A stretch of 64,000 nucleotides of DNA from Streptomyces fagopyri (GCF_009498275.1 NZ_CP045643.1:5394001-5458000); one strand, 5' to 3'; counted from the stretch's first letter, positions 34,625-44,730 are shown. The notes: generated by a model from the sequence alone, not told the origin. Numbers and translations: made by a program.

Positions 34625-35767
34625 GTGGGGGTTCGCGAGGATTTCGAGGAGCTGTACGGCACCGCGCCCGAGGGCGTCTGGGCGGCGCCGGGCCGGGTCA
34701 ACCTGATCGGCGAGTACACGGACTTCAACGAGGGGTTCGTGATGCCCCTCGCGCTGCCGCACACCGCGGTCGCCGCGGTGTCGCGTCGCGACGACGGGGT
34801 GCTGCGGCTGCACTCGGCCGACATCGGGGGACCGGTCGTCGAGCTGCGCGTCGACGAACTGACGCCGTTGACGAACACCAGCTGGGCCGCGTACCCGGCG
34901 GGTGTGGTGTGGGCGCTGCGCGAGGCGGGGCACGCCGTGACGGGCGCCGACATCCATCTCGCCTCGACCGTGCCCACCGGGGCGGGGCTGTCGTCCTCGG
35001 CCGCCCTCGAGGTCGTGACGGCGCTCGCCCTCGACGACCTGTACGAACTCGGGCTCACCCGGCCCGGTCTGGCCCGCCTCGCGCAGCGCGCCGAGAACGA
35101 CTTCGTCGGCGTGCCCTGCGGGATCATGGACCAGACGGCGTCGGCGTGCTGCACCGAGGGACACGCCCTGCACCTGGACTGCCGGGACCTGTCGATCCGT
35201 CAGGTCCCCTTCGACCTGGCCTCCCAGGGCCTGGAACTGCTGGTCGTCGACACCCGGGTGAAGCACGCCCTGGGCGACGGGGCGTACGCCGAGCGGCGTG
35301 AAGGGTGCGAGGAGGGCGCGCGGCAGCTGGGAGTCTCCCATCTGCGGGACGTCCGCCACGAGGAACTCGACGTGGCGCTCGCCCGGTTGTCCGACGAGCG
35401 GGTGCGCCGGTACGTGCGCCATGTCGTCTCCGACGACCACCGGGTGGAGCGGGTCATCGCGCTGCTGGACGCGGGGGACGTACGGGCCATCGGGCCCGTC
35501 CTCACGGACGGACACGCCTCGCTGCGGGACGATCTGCGGATCTCCTGCGAGGAGCTGGACCTGGTCGTCGCCACGGCGAACGCCGCGGGTGCGCTGGGGG
35601 CGCGGATGACGGGGGGTGGCTTCGGGGGGTCGGTGATCGTGCTGGTCGAGTCGGCCGACGTGGACTCCGTCGGCAAGGCCGTGACGGAGGCGTTCGCGGA
35701 GGCCGGGTACACCGCGCCGCGGGTGTTCCCGGCGGTCCCTTCGGCGGGCGCGCGCCGGCTGCACTGA
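34625..35767 (+). CDS. galK: Galactokinase
   Basis: GalK phosphorylates galactose at C1. All three GHMP/galactokinase signatures are visible: APGRVNLIGEYTDFNEGFVM, PTGAGLSSSAALEV and the C-terminal GARMTGGGFGGSVIVLV. The 380-residue length is normal. The GTG start follows the galE stop without a gap. Downstream lies a convergent pair of dispersed repeats and then a gene on the other strand, so the operon ends here. Confidence 0.95.
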   Translation: MGVREDFEELYGTAPEGVWAAPGRVNLIGEYTDFNEGFVMPLALPHTAVAAVSRRDDGVLRLHSADIGGPVVELRVDELTPLTNTSWAAYPAGVVWALREAGHAVTGADIHLASTVPTGAGLSSSAALEVVTALALDDLYELGLTRPGLARLAQRAENDFVGVPCGIMDQTASACCTEGHALHLDCRDLSIRQVPFDLASQGLELLVVDTRVKHALGDGAYAERREGCEEGARQLGVSHLRDVRHEELDVALARLSDERVRRYVRHVVSDDHRVERVIALLDAGDVRAIGPVLTDGHASLRDDLRISCEELDLVVATANAAGALGARMTGGGFGGSVIVLVESADVDSVGKAVTEAFAEAGYTAPRVFPAVPSAGARRLH

Positions 35768-35805
35768 CCCGCCTCTCCTCACCCCCGCCGCCCTCGGACC
35801 CCGCA

Positions 35806-36030
35806 TCGGCCTGAACGGCCTCGTCCTCAAGCGCCGGACGGGCTGGAGTGCGGGCCTGTGCGGGAGGGTTGCGGGTGGGTTGGGGATGCGGGGTTCGCGC
35901 TGGAAGGCGGGCGGCGAGGCCATGCTTTCCAGCCCGTCCGGCGTTTGAGGACGAGCCCTTCGGGCGAGCGGGGGTCCAGGGGGCGCAGCGCCCTTGGCGG
36001 GGGTCCGGGGGCGGAGCCCCCGGGGAGGGG
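35806..36030. repeat. Composite family A element: forward unit, spacer, inverted unit, GC-rich tail
   Basis: A forward unit (35806-35846) and an inverted unit (35928-35964, ending in GCGTTTGAGGACGAGCCC) flank about 80 bp. A tail of GGGGGTCC/GGAGCCCC-type inverted repeats runs to about 36030. The same layout occurs at 51336-51530. It lies between convergent genes and probably serves as a bidirectional terminator. The 299-bp gap has no gene. Confidence 0.8.
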
Positions 36031-36066
36031 TCGGGTAGGGGCGGCGGGGGCGAGGGACCCCCGGGG

Positions 36067-36510
36067 TCACCCCAGACGCTTGGTCAGCGTGTACTCCGTG
36101 GCCCCCGGCGGATAGTCCGGGACCACGCACACCACCTCGTACCCCTGCTTCTCGTAGAACCCGGGCGCCTGGAAGTCCCACGTCTCCAGCCGGACGGCCA
36201 GACAGCCGCGCTCCTCCCGCGCCACCCGCTCCCCCTCCGCGAGGAGACGGGACCCGAGACCGGAGCCCCGGTGGACGCCGTCCACCCACAGATACGTCAC
36301 GTGCAGCCATGTCGTCCAGGTGTGCCCCACGAGCCCGCCCGCGAGATCACCGGCGGAGTCCAGGGCCCAGACATGGAGCGGAAGTTCCCGCTCGGCGGGC
36401 GTCCCGCGCAGCGCGCGCAGGACGGGAGATGCCGCCGTGTTGGTGTCGAGCAGCCGCCGGCGGAGCAGTTCGCGTCGGCCTTTGTCGACTTCTGTCTCCA
36501 TACGAAACAT
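36067..36510 (-). CDS. GNAT family N-acetyltransferase
   Basis: A 147-residue GNAT enzyme. The acetyl-CoA loop is VHRGSGLGSRLL, followed by RETAVRLETW-like strand 5 (CLAVRLETWDFQAPGFYEKQGYEVV), the classical AxxFYEKxGF end of the fold. The ATG at 36510 has GGTGAG upstream; a second ATG nine bases on is possible. The substrate is unknown. It is divergent from the response regulator at 36812 across a 300-bp structured region and convergent with galK. Confidence 0.88.
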   Translation of the reverse strand: MFRMETEVDKGRRELLRRRLLDTNTAASPVLRALRGTPAERELPLHVWALDSAGDLAGGLVGHTWTTWLHVTYLWVDGVHRGSGLGSRLLAEGERVAREERGCLAVRLETWDFQAPGFYEKQGYEVVCVVPDYPPGATEYTLTKRLG

Positions 36511-36580
36511 GCGACTCACCCTAAACGCCCCGGCCAACCAGTTCTGCAAATCACCTTCCGCTCCCGGCCCCCGGCCGTAC

Positions 36581-36619
36581 CCTGATGAACAGCACCGGTG
36601 GGGGCCGGTGCTGATCAGG
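36581..36619. other. Strong 15-bp hairpin in divergent intergenic region (H1)
   Basis: CCTGAT-GAA-CAGCACCGG at 36581-36598 pairs with CCGGTGCTGATCAGG at 36605-36619, with only the GAA bulge unpaired and a six-base loop of T and G. It lies about 70 bp upstream of the GNAT start and 190 bp upstream of the response regulator start. Confidence 0.7.
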
Positions 36620-36633
36620 GGGCGAGACAGCCG

Positions 36634-36745
36634 GGTACGACACCCGGAGTGGGGGTAGCACTTCCAGCACGGCGGCGGCCGTGCGGCTGCGGCGCCCCGT
36701 TCTCCGAGCCGGAGACCGGTTCGGGTTCTCTCCGGGTGTCGTACC
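36634..36745. other. Long-range 16-bp inverted repeat enclosing two hairpins; candidate structured RNA or paired operators
   Basis: GGTACGACACCCGGAG (36634-36649) has its exact complement at 36730-36745. The enclosed 80 bases hold GCACGGC-GGCG-GCCGTGC (36667-36684) and TCTCCG-AGC-CGGAGA (36701-36715), so as RNA it could form a three-way junction. Each 16-bp arm also contains a GGT-N5-ACC dyad, so two copies of a protein site are an alternative reading. Confidence 0.55.
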
Positions 36746-36775
36746 TGCGCGGGTCGTCCCCCGACAATGGGGTAT

Positions 36776-36799
36776 CCCCCGCTCCTCAGGAGCGTGGGG
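36776..36799 (+). other. Hairpin just before the ribosome site of the response regulator (H3)
   Basis: CCCC-CGCTCC-TCA-GGAGCG-T-GGGG forms a near-perfect 10-bp stem with a three-base loop ending directly before the AAGGGGG ribosome site at 36800-36806. Folding could hinder translation. Similar CCCCCGCTC/GAGCGTGGGG hairpins are, as I recall, frequent in Streptomyces intergenic DNA. Confidence 0.55.
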
Positions 36800-36811
36800 A
36801 AGGGGGTTTCT

Positions 36812-37579
36812 GTGGTTCGCATCCGAGTCCTGGTCGTCGACGACCACCGCATCTTCGCCGAGTCGCTCGCCGCGGCTCTGGCGGCCGAGCCCGATGTCGA
36901 CGTGTCCGCCGCCGGCAGCGGTCCCGCGGCACTGCGCTGCCTGGAACGGGCGGCGGCGGAGGGCCGCAGGTTCGACGTGCTGCTCGTGGACGCCGACCTC
37001 GGCGGGAACGTGCCGGGCGCGCGGCCCGCCGTCCCGGTGCAGGAGAGCAACGAGGACGGGCTGGTCGACGGCATCTCGCTGGTCGCGGGCGTCCGCGCGG
37101 GTCAGCCCGGCGTGCGCATCGTCGTGCTCGCCGAGAAGGACGACCCGCGCCGGGCCGCCCTCGCCCTGCAGGCCGGTGCCTCGGGCTGGGTCGCCAAGGA
37201 CTGTTCGCTGTCGCGGCTCCTCACCGTCATACGGGGTGTGCTGCGGGACGAGACGCATCTCCCGCCCGCCCTGCTCACCGGTGTACTGCGGGAGTTGACG
37301 GCCGCGCGCAAGCACCGCACCGAGAGCGAGCGGCTCGTGGAGTCGCTGACGCCCCGGGAGCGGGAGGTGCTGCGGTGCATGGTCGCGGGACTGGGGCGCA
37401 AGGCCGTCGCCGAGCGGCTGTTCCTCTCGCCCCACACCGTCCGGACACACATGCAGAACGTGCTCGGGAAGCTCGGCGTGCACTCGACGCTCGCCGCCGT
37501 GGCGCTCGCCCGGCGTGCCGGGGTCGGGCCCGTCGACCTAGCCGGGGATGTTGTCGAACGGGGCGGTCAACTGGCGTAG
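36812..37579 (+). CDS. LuxR-family response regulator (orphan)
   Basis: A 255-residue response regulator. The receiver domain starts VVRIRVLVVDDHRIFAESL, with the likely phosphoacceptor Asp in FDVLLVDADLGG and the conserved Lys in SGWVAKD. Between the Asp and helix 3 there is an extra segment of about 25 residues (GGNVPGARPAVPVQESN region), unusual for the fold. The LuxR helix-turn-helix is LTPREREVLRCMVAGLGRKAVAERLFLSPHTVRTHMQNVL. The GTG at 36812 has AAGGGGG five bases upstream. No kinase is adjacent. The last 42 bases overlap the convergent marR-type gene. Confidence 0.9.
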   Translation: MVRIRVLVVDDHRIFAESLAAALAAEPDVDVSAAGSGPAALRCLERAAAEGRRFDVLLVDADLGGNVPGARPAVPVQESNEDGLVDGISLVAGVRAGQPGVRIVVLAEKDDPRRAALALQAGASGWVAKDCSLSRLLTVIRGVLRDETHLPPALLTGVLRELTAARKHRTESERLVESLTPREREVLRCMVAGLGRKAVAERLFLSPHTVRTHMQNVLGKLGVHSTLAAVALARRAGVGPVDLAGDVVERGGQLA

Positions 37580-38035
37580 CAGCGAGGCGAGTTCGCCGCG
37601 CTGGGCCCGGCTGAGTTCCGCCAGGATCGCCCGCTCCTGGTCGAGGAGTCCGGCCAGCGCCTGGTCGGCGCGGTCGCGGCCCTCGTCGGTGAGGCGTACC
37701 AGGACGCCCCGGCGGTCGCTCGGGTCCGGGAGGCGCTCCACCAGGCCCTTCTGCGTCAGCCGGTCGATGCGGTTGGTCATCGTGCCGGAGGTGACGAGGG
37801 TCTGCGTGAGCAGCTGGCCGGGTGAGAGCTGGTACGGGGACCCGGCGCGCCGCAGCGCGGTCAGGACGTCGAACTCCCAGGGCTCCAGGCTGTGCTCGGA
37901 GAACGCCAGCCGGCGGGCGCGGTCCAGATGCCGGGCCAGCCTGCTGACCCTGCTGAGTACCTCGAGCGGTTCCACGTCGAGGTCAGGGCGCTCCCGGCGC
38001 CACGCTCCGACCAGCCGATCGACCTCGTCCTCCAT
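37538..38035 (-). CDS. MarR family transcriptional regulator
   Basis: A 165-residue MarR regulator. The winged-helix core includes LEPWEFDVLTALRRAG, QLLTQTLVTSGTMTNRIDRL (recognition helix) and the wing DPSDRRGVLVRLT. The ATG at 38035 is the family-consistent start; the upstream in-frame extension is made of a 15-bp repeat (reading KRLHI-type pentapeptides) and is not protein. The gene is divergent from the SAM methyltransferase gene, and the repeat array between them is the likely operator. The ligand is unknown. Confidence 0.92.
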   Translation of the reverse strand: MEDEVDRLVGAWRRERPDLDVEPLEVLSRVSRLARHLDRARRLAFSEHSLEPWEFDVLTALRRAGSPYQLSPGQLLTQTLVTSGTMTNRIDRLTQKGLVERLPDPSDRRGVLVRLTDEGRDRADQALAGLLDQERAILAELSRAQRGELASLLRQLTAPFDNIPG

Positions 38036-38060
38036 GACGATCAGTGTAATGGTTGTGTCG

Positions 38061-38120
38061 ACGTGAAGTCTCTTGATGTGGAGCCTCTTGATCTGAAGTC
38101 TCTTGACGTCGAGATACTTC
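38061..38120. promoter_or_regulatory. Four 15-bp operator-like repeats in the marR/methyltransferase promoter
   Basis: Units of 15 bp at 38061, 38076, 38091 and 38106 share the pattern ACGTGAAGTCTCTTG. Every junction creates a CTTGA-N2-TNNAG dyad, for example CTTGATGTGGAG and CTTGACGTCGAG, the kind of imperfect palindrome bound by MarR proteins. The position between divergent genes supports autoregulation. Confidence 0.65.
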
Positions 38121-38183
38121 GGTGTGAGGGTGGAGACCCGGCTGGACATCATGTCCGTACGCGACTTTCGAGGAGACCCGCCC

Positions 38184-38990
38184 ATGTCTGCCACCGCCCC
38201 CATCTGGGACCCGGGTCAGTACCTGCGTCACGCGGACCACCGTGCACGCCCCTTCGCCGACCTCCTCGCCCGGGTCCCGGAGCCGCCGCGTGACCCGGCC
38301 CGCATCGCCGACCTGGGCTGCGGCCCCGGGAACATGACGGTCGGGCTGGCCGAACGCTGGCCCACCGCGCGGATCACCGGCCTGGACAACTCCCCGGAGA
38401 TGCTGGCACGGGCCGAGGCGCTCGCGGGTCCCACCCCGGGCGGCGGCACTCTCGGCTTCGCCCCGGCGGACGCCAGGACCTGGACGCCCGCGGAACCGTA
38501 CGACCTGCTGATCAGCAACGCGACCCTGCAGTGGGTGCCCGGACACGTCACCCGCTTCCCCGAGTGGGTGACGGGCCTCGCCCCCGGCGGCACCTTCGCC
38601 TTCCAGGTCCCCGGCAACTTCGACGCCCCGAGCCACCGCCTGATGCGCGAACTCGCCCACTCCCCCCGCTGGAAGGACCGGCTGGCCGGGGCGCTGCGTC
38701 ACGACGACGCCGTACACGCCCCGGCCGTCTACCTGGAGCAGCTCACCGCCCTCGGCTGCGCGACCGACGTCTGGGAGACGACGTACCTGCACCTCCTCCA
38801 GGGCGAGGACGCCGTCCTGGACTGGGTGAAGGGAACCGGGCTGCGGCCGGTCCTCACCGAGCTGGGGGCGGACGCGGAGTCCTTCGTCGCCGAGTACCGG
38901 GACGCGCTGCGCGAGGCGTACCCGGCGACCGGACACGGCACCGTGTTCCCCTTCCGCCGTGTCTTCGCCGTCGCACGGAAGGAGGCCTGA
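38184..38990 (+). CDS. tam: SAM-dependent methyltransferase, trans-aconitate 2-methyltransferase type
   Basis: A 268-residue class I methyltransferase. Motif I is IADLGCGPGNMTVGLAERWP, followed by ITGLDNSPEML, and motif IV is YDLLISNATLQWVPGH. The start block WDPGQYLRHADHRARPFADLL and the LQWVP motif are typical of Tam enzymes, which methylate trans-aconitate. The ATG at 38184 has GAGGAG eight bases upstream. It is co-transcribed with the VOC gene two bases downstream and probably controlled by the divergent MarR protein. Confidence 0.85.
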   Translation: MSATAPIWDPGQYLRHADHRARPFADLLARVPEPPRDPARIADLGCGPGNMTVGLAERWPTARITGLDNSPEMLARAEALAGPTPGGGTLGFAPADARTWTPAEPYDLLISNATLQWVPGHVTRFPEWVTGLAPGGTFAFQVPGNFDAPSHRLMRELAHSPRWKDRLAGALRHDDAVHAPAVYLEQLTALGCATDVWETTYLHLLQGEDAVLDWVKGTGLRPVLTELGADAESFVAEYRDALREAYPATGHGTVFPFRRVFAVARKEA

Positions 38991-38992
38991 GG

Positions 38993-39400
38993 ATGCTCAC
39001 CGCCGTGGACCACGTCCAGCTCGCCGCCCCGCCGGGGTCCGAGGACCTGCTGCGCCGCTACTACGCCGGCGCCCTCGGGATGACCGAGATCCCCAAGCCG
39101 CCCGTGCCGGCCGCGCGCGGAGGCTGCTGGTTCCGGGCGGGGGCCGTGCACCTGCACCTGGGGATCGAGGGCGCTCCGGGGGACGAAGGGCCGGGACGGT
39201 TCCGGCCCGCGAAGAAGGCGCATCCCGGGCTGCTGGTCACGGACATCGAGACGTTCGCCGCCCGGCTGGAGGCCCACGGGGCCGAGGTCACCTGGGACGA
39301 CGACCTGCCCGGCCACCGCCGCTTCTACTCCGAGGACCCCGTCGGCAACCGGCTGGAGTTCCTGGAGCCGGTGGTCAGGGCGTACGGCCCAGGTTCATGA
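38993..39400 (+). CDS. VOC family protein (glyoxalase/dioxygenase-like)
   Basis: A 135-residue vicinal-oxygen-chelate protein with the paired beta-alpha-beta-beta-beta repeats: VDHVQLAAPPGSEDLLRRYYAGALGM at the N-terminus and HRRFYSEDPVGNRLEFLEP at the C-terminus. The last Glu and the N-terminal His are probable metal ligands. The ATG at 38993 has GGAGG seven bases upstream, and the gene is coupled to tam. The substrate is unknown. Its 3' end overlaps the convergent toxin gene by 26 bases. Confidence 0.85.
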   Translation: MLTAVDHVQLAAPPGSEDLLRRYYAGALGMTEIPKPPVPAARGGCWFRAGAVHLHLGIEGAPGDEGPGRFRPAKKAHPGLLVTDIETFAARLEAHGAEVTWDDDLPGHRRFYSEDPVGNRLEFLEPVVRAYGPGS

Positions 39401-39656
39401 CCAGGATGCGGACGACCTCGTCGTCGATCAGGTAGAGGATCCGACAGTCGCCGACGCGTAGACGCCTGATCTGAGGGCCGTAGGGGGTGGAGTTGCCGGG
39501 CCGCGGGGCTTCGGTGAGCGTGTCGACGGCTTCGCGGACCGCGGCGAGTCCCGTGGGGTCTGCTTCGTGGACCGCGGCGAGTCCCGTGGGGTCGTCCTTG
39601 AGAACCCGTACTGCCGTGTTCGTGGCTTCCGGTTCCCACGTGATGCGGTAGGTCAC
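39375..39656 (-). CDS. RelE/ParE-type toxin with an internal 11-residue duplication
   Basis: A 93-residue RelE-superfamily protein, predicted mRNA interferase. Family features are MTYRITWEPEATNTAVRVL at the start and GPQIRRLRVGDCRILYLIDDEVVRILVMNLG at the end. Between them DPTGLAAVHEA is followed by an almost identical DPTGLAAVREA, encoded by a 33-bp tandem repeat. Family members are typically 80-85 residues, so the duplication lengthens the helical part and may alter activity. The start overlaps the antitoxin stop by four bases. Confidence 0.88.
   Translation of the reverse strand: MTYRITWEPEATNTAVRVLKDDPTGLAAVHEADPTGLAAVREAVDTLTEAPRPGNSTPYGPQIRRLRVGDCRILYLIDDEVVRILVMNLGRTP
39531..39596. 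repeat. Tandem 33-bp duplication inside the toxin gene
   Basis: Copies at 39531-39563 and 39564-39596 share GGACCGCGGCGAGTCCCGTG plus flanking bases and differ at one internal base and at the last three. The length is a multiple of three, so the frame stays open. The high identity suggests a recent event. Confidence 0.85.
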
Positions 39657-39904
39657 GGACGCAGCCCCAGGATCCGCCCGACTTCCTCTTGGGGGATGAC
39701 TTCGCCCAGCGTGCCCTCGGCCTTGCGCCGCTGATAGTCGGCGACCGCGAGGGCGCCTTCGAGATCCTCTATGACCTGAGGGGAGACGAGGAGCGCGGCC
39801 ACATGACCGTGGTCCGTGAGGGCGATGGTCTCCCGGCCGTGGGCCGCCCGGCGGACAAGACCTCCGAGCTGGGAGCGGGCCGCGCTGATCGCGATCTCAG
39901 TCAT
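39653..39904 (-). CDS. Phd/YefM family antitoxin
   Basis: An 83-residue antitoxin. The N-terminal DNA-binding part is MTEIAISAARSQLGGLVRRAAHGRETIALTDHGHVAALLVS, the classic Phd/YefM pattern. The acidic C-terminal tail (EGTLGEVIPQEEVGRILGL) would wrap the toxin. It is the first gene of the pair and overlaps the toxin start by four bases, so the operon is antitoxin-toxin with coupled translation. The promoter region is the 57-bp gap to the TetR gene. Confidence 0.92.
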   Translation of the reverse strand: MTEIAISAARSQLGGLVRRAAHGRETIALTDHGHVAALLVSPQVIEDLEGALAVADYQRRKAEGTLGEVIPQEEVGRILGLRP

Positions 39905-39961
39905 GCGCGGACGGTTTCACAGGGCTGATTTTGTGGTCCATATCGAATCCCGACCGCGCAC

Positions 39962-40642
39962 TCAGCTCTTGCGGTGCCCTATCAGCCGGGGCTTCGGCTC
40001 CAGACCGTCCAGACCGTGCCAGGCCAGGTTCACCAGATGCGCGGCGACCTCGGCCTTGCGGGGCTTGCGGACGTCCAGCCACCACTGGCCGGTCAGCGCG
40101 ACCATGCCGACCAGCGCCTGCGCGTAGAGCGGGGCGAGCTTCGAGTCGAAACCGCGGTTCTTGAACTCGCGTCCCAGGATGTCCTCCACCTGGGTGGCGA
40201 TGTCGGAGATGAGCGAGGCGAAGGAGCCCGTGGACTGGGGGATGGGGGAGTCGCGGACCAGGATGCGGAAGCCGTCCGTGTACTCCTCGATGTAGTCCAG
40301 GAGGGCGAAGGCGGCCTGCTCGCACAGTTCACGCGGATGGCCCGCGGTCAGGGAGCCGGTGACCATGTCCAGCAGCCGGCGCATCTCACGGTCCACCACC
40401 ACCGCGTACAGGCCCTCCTTGCCGCCGAAGTGCTCGTAGACCACCGGCTTGGAGACGCCCGCCCTGGCCGCGATCTCCTCCACCGACGTGCCCTCGAAAC
40501 CCTTCGCGGCGAACAGGGTGCGGCCGATCTCCAGCAGCTGCTGACGGCGCTCGGCACCGGTCATACGGGTGCGACGCGCACGCCGCGGCTTTTCGTTGCT
40601 GCCTGGGGTGCTGCTGGAGTCGGTCGCCACGCCGTCAATCAT
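39962..40642 (-). CDS. TetR family regulator, probably controls the desaturase operon
   Basis: A 226-residue TetR regulator with the helix-turn-helix TSVEEIAARAGVSKPVVYEHFGGKEGLY (about residues 53-80) after a basic N-terminal extension. The ligand domain includes GFRILVRDSP and LTGQWWLDVRKP. Its ATG overlaps the stop of the fatty-acid desaturase gene as ATGA, so both form an operon. TetR proteins in this setting are often repressors of desaturase genes that sense acyl-CoA. The double palindrome at 41734-41760 is the best candidate binding site. Confidence 0.9.
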   Translation of the reverse strand: MIDGVATDSSSTPGSNEKPRRARRTRMTGAERRQQLLEIGRTLFAAKGFEGTSVEEIAARAGVSKPVVYEHFGGKEGLYAVVVDREMRRLLDMVTGSLTAGHPRELCEQAAFALLDYIEEYTDGFRILVRDSPIPQSTGSFASLISDIATQVEDILGREFKNRGFDSKLAPLYAQALVGMVALTGQWWLDVRKPRKAEVAAHLVNLAWHGLDGLEPKPRLIGHRKS

Positions 40643-41649
40643 GCCGGGTCGGGGGCTTCCGTCTTGCGCCGGGCATCGGACCCGTCGGTGTCACGCTTGG
40701 AATCGATACGCGAGCGTGACGGCCAGCGCACGTCGTAGGCCCAGCCCAGTTGCTCGCACCAGCGGATGATCCGGGCCGAGGAGTCCAGCTGGCCGCGCTC
40801 CACCCCGTGCCGGGCCGACGTCGGGTCGGCGTGGTGCAGGTTGTGCCAGGACTCGCCGCAGGACAGCACCGCCAGCCACCACACATTGCCCGAGCGGTCA
40901 CGCGACTTGAACGGGCGCTTGCCCACCGCGTGGCAGATCGAGTTGATCGACCAGGTCACGTGGTGCAGCAGGGCCACCCGGACGAGTGAGCCCCAGAAGA
41001 AGCCGGTGAACGCGCCCCACCAGGACATCGTCGCCAGACCGCCGATCAGGGGCGGCAGCGCGAGCGAGAGCAGCGTCCAGTAGATGAACTGGCGCGAGAT
41101 CGCACGAATCGCCGGGTCCTTGATCAGGTCGGGAGCGTACTTCTCCTGCGAGGTCCGCTCCTCATCGAACATCCAGCCGATATGCGCCCACCACAGGCCC
41201 TTCATCAGCGCCGGAACCGTCTCGCCGTACCGCCACGGCGAATGCGGGTCACCCTCGGCGTCGGAGAACTTGTGGTGCTTGCGGTGGTCGGCGACCCAGC
41301 GGACCACCGGGCCCTCGACCGCCATCGACCCCGCGATCGCGACCGCGATCCGCAGCGGGCGTTTCGCCTTGAAGGACCCATGCGTGAAATAGCGGTGATA
41401 GCCGATCGTCACACCGTGACAGCCGAGGTAGTAGAAGAAGACCAGCAGGCCGAGATCCAGCCAGCTCACTCCCCAGCCCCAGACCAGCGGTACCGCCGCG
41501 AGCAGCGCGAGGAACGGGACGATGATGAAGAGGAGGAGCGTGAGCTGTTCGAGTGACCCCTTCTTCTCTCCGCCCAGCGTGGCAGGGGGGAGCGAGGGAT
41601 CGCCGTCCGCCCCCGGGGCATCGTCGATCACATCGGAGCTCGTGCTCAT
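40639..41649 (-). CDS. Fatty acid (acyl-CoA/acyl-lipid) desaturase
   Basis: A membrane-bound di-iron desaturase of the stearoyl-CoA delta-9 type. The three histidine boxes are visible: HRYFTH, HRKHH and HNLHH. About four membrane helices surround them, and WRYGETVPALMKGLWWAHIGW and LLHHVTWSINSICH are typical family blocks. The ATG at 41649 gives 336 residues; upstream in-frame sequence belongs to the promoter. Products would adjust membrane fluidity. The gene is followed without gap by its probable TetR regulator. Confidence 0.92.
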   Translation of the reverse strand: MSTSSDVIDDAPGADGDPSLPPATLGGEKKGSLEQLTLLLFIIVPFLALLAAVPLVWGWGVSWLDLGLLVFFYYLGCHGVTIGYHRYFTHGSFKAKRPLRIAVAIAGSMAVEGPVVRWVADHRKHHKFSDAEGDPHSPWRYGETVPALMKGLWWAHIGWMFDEERTSQEKYAPDLIKDPAIRAISRQFIYWTLLSLALPPLIGGLATMSWWGAFTGFFWGSLVRVALLHHVTWSINSICHAVGKRPFKSRDRSGNVWWLAVLSCGESWHNLHHADPTSARHGVERGQLDSSARIIRWCEQLGWAYDVRWPSRSRIDSKRDTDGSDARRKTEAPDPA

Positions 41650-41733
41650 GGGCGTCCCCTGTGGGATTCGAGGGTGGGGAGGAGTGGCCGGGTACGGGCT
41701 CCCAGGGTGCTCCCGTTGTCTGACGGGAATCCC

Positions 41734-41760
41734 TACGCTTCCGTAACCTACGGCATCGTA
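41734..41760. promoter_or_regulatory. Two adjacent TACG-N4-CGTA palindromes, candidate operator of the desaturase-tetR operon
   Basis: TACG-CTTC-CGTA (41734-41745) and TACG-GCAT-CGTA (41749-41760) are separated by three bases, so the centres are 15 bp apart. The join also gives the palindrome CCGTA-ACC-TACGG. The site is 85-111 bp upstream of the desaturase ATG. Paired sites like this suit binding of two TetR dimers. The rest of the 340-bp gap to ppc holds no gene that I can see. Confidence 0.65.
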
Positions 41761-41931
41761 AGTATGGCAGCGCGCTGCCGGGCGGCAACAGCCCGAGACC
41801 CTGCGCGTCCACCTGGACACCTATCCTTGGAGTCGGTCGGACAGCGCGGTCCGTTCTGCTTTATTCCCGGATGCCACGTCCCTAAGCGGCAGCCGCCGCG
41901 CGGTCGTCACCCGGGTTCCCTCCCTGACGAG

Positions 41932-41973
41932 CTTCAGACGAGCTTCCACACTCTTCAGCCGAGCTTCCACACT
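41932..41973 (+). repeat. Two tandem 21-bp repeats directly before the ppc ribosome site
   Basis: Copies at 41932-41952 and 41953-41973 each read CTTCAG, A or C, then CGAGCTTCCACACT, with a single difference. A partial third copy (ACGAGCTTC) precedes them at about 41927. They end one base before the AAGGAG region at 41974-41979, so they lie in the leader or promoter of ppc. Confidence 0.75.
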
Positions 41974-41989
41974 GCAAGGAGCCGCACCT

Positions 41990-44722
<2,733 letters not shown>

Positions 44723-44730
44723 TCACCGAC

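Noticed and set aside
35768..36066. A small gene between galK and the GNAT gene
   Set aside because: All frames here arise from dispersed repeat sequence and GC-rich inverted repeats.
38036..38203. N-terminal extension of the MarR protein
   Set aside because: The extension is made of the 15-bp operator repeats translated as KRLHI-type units and precedes a normal MarR start.
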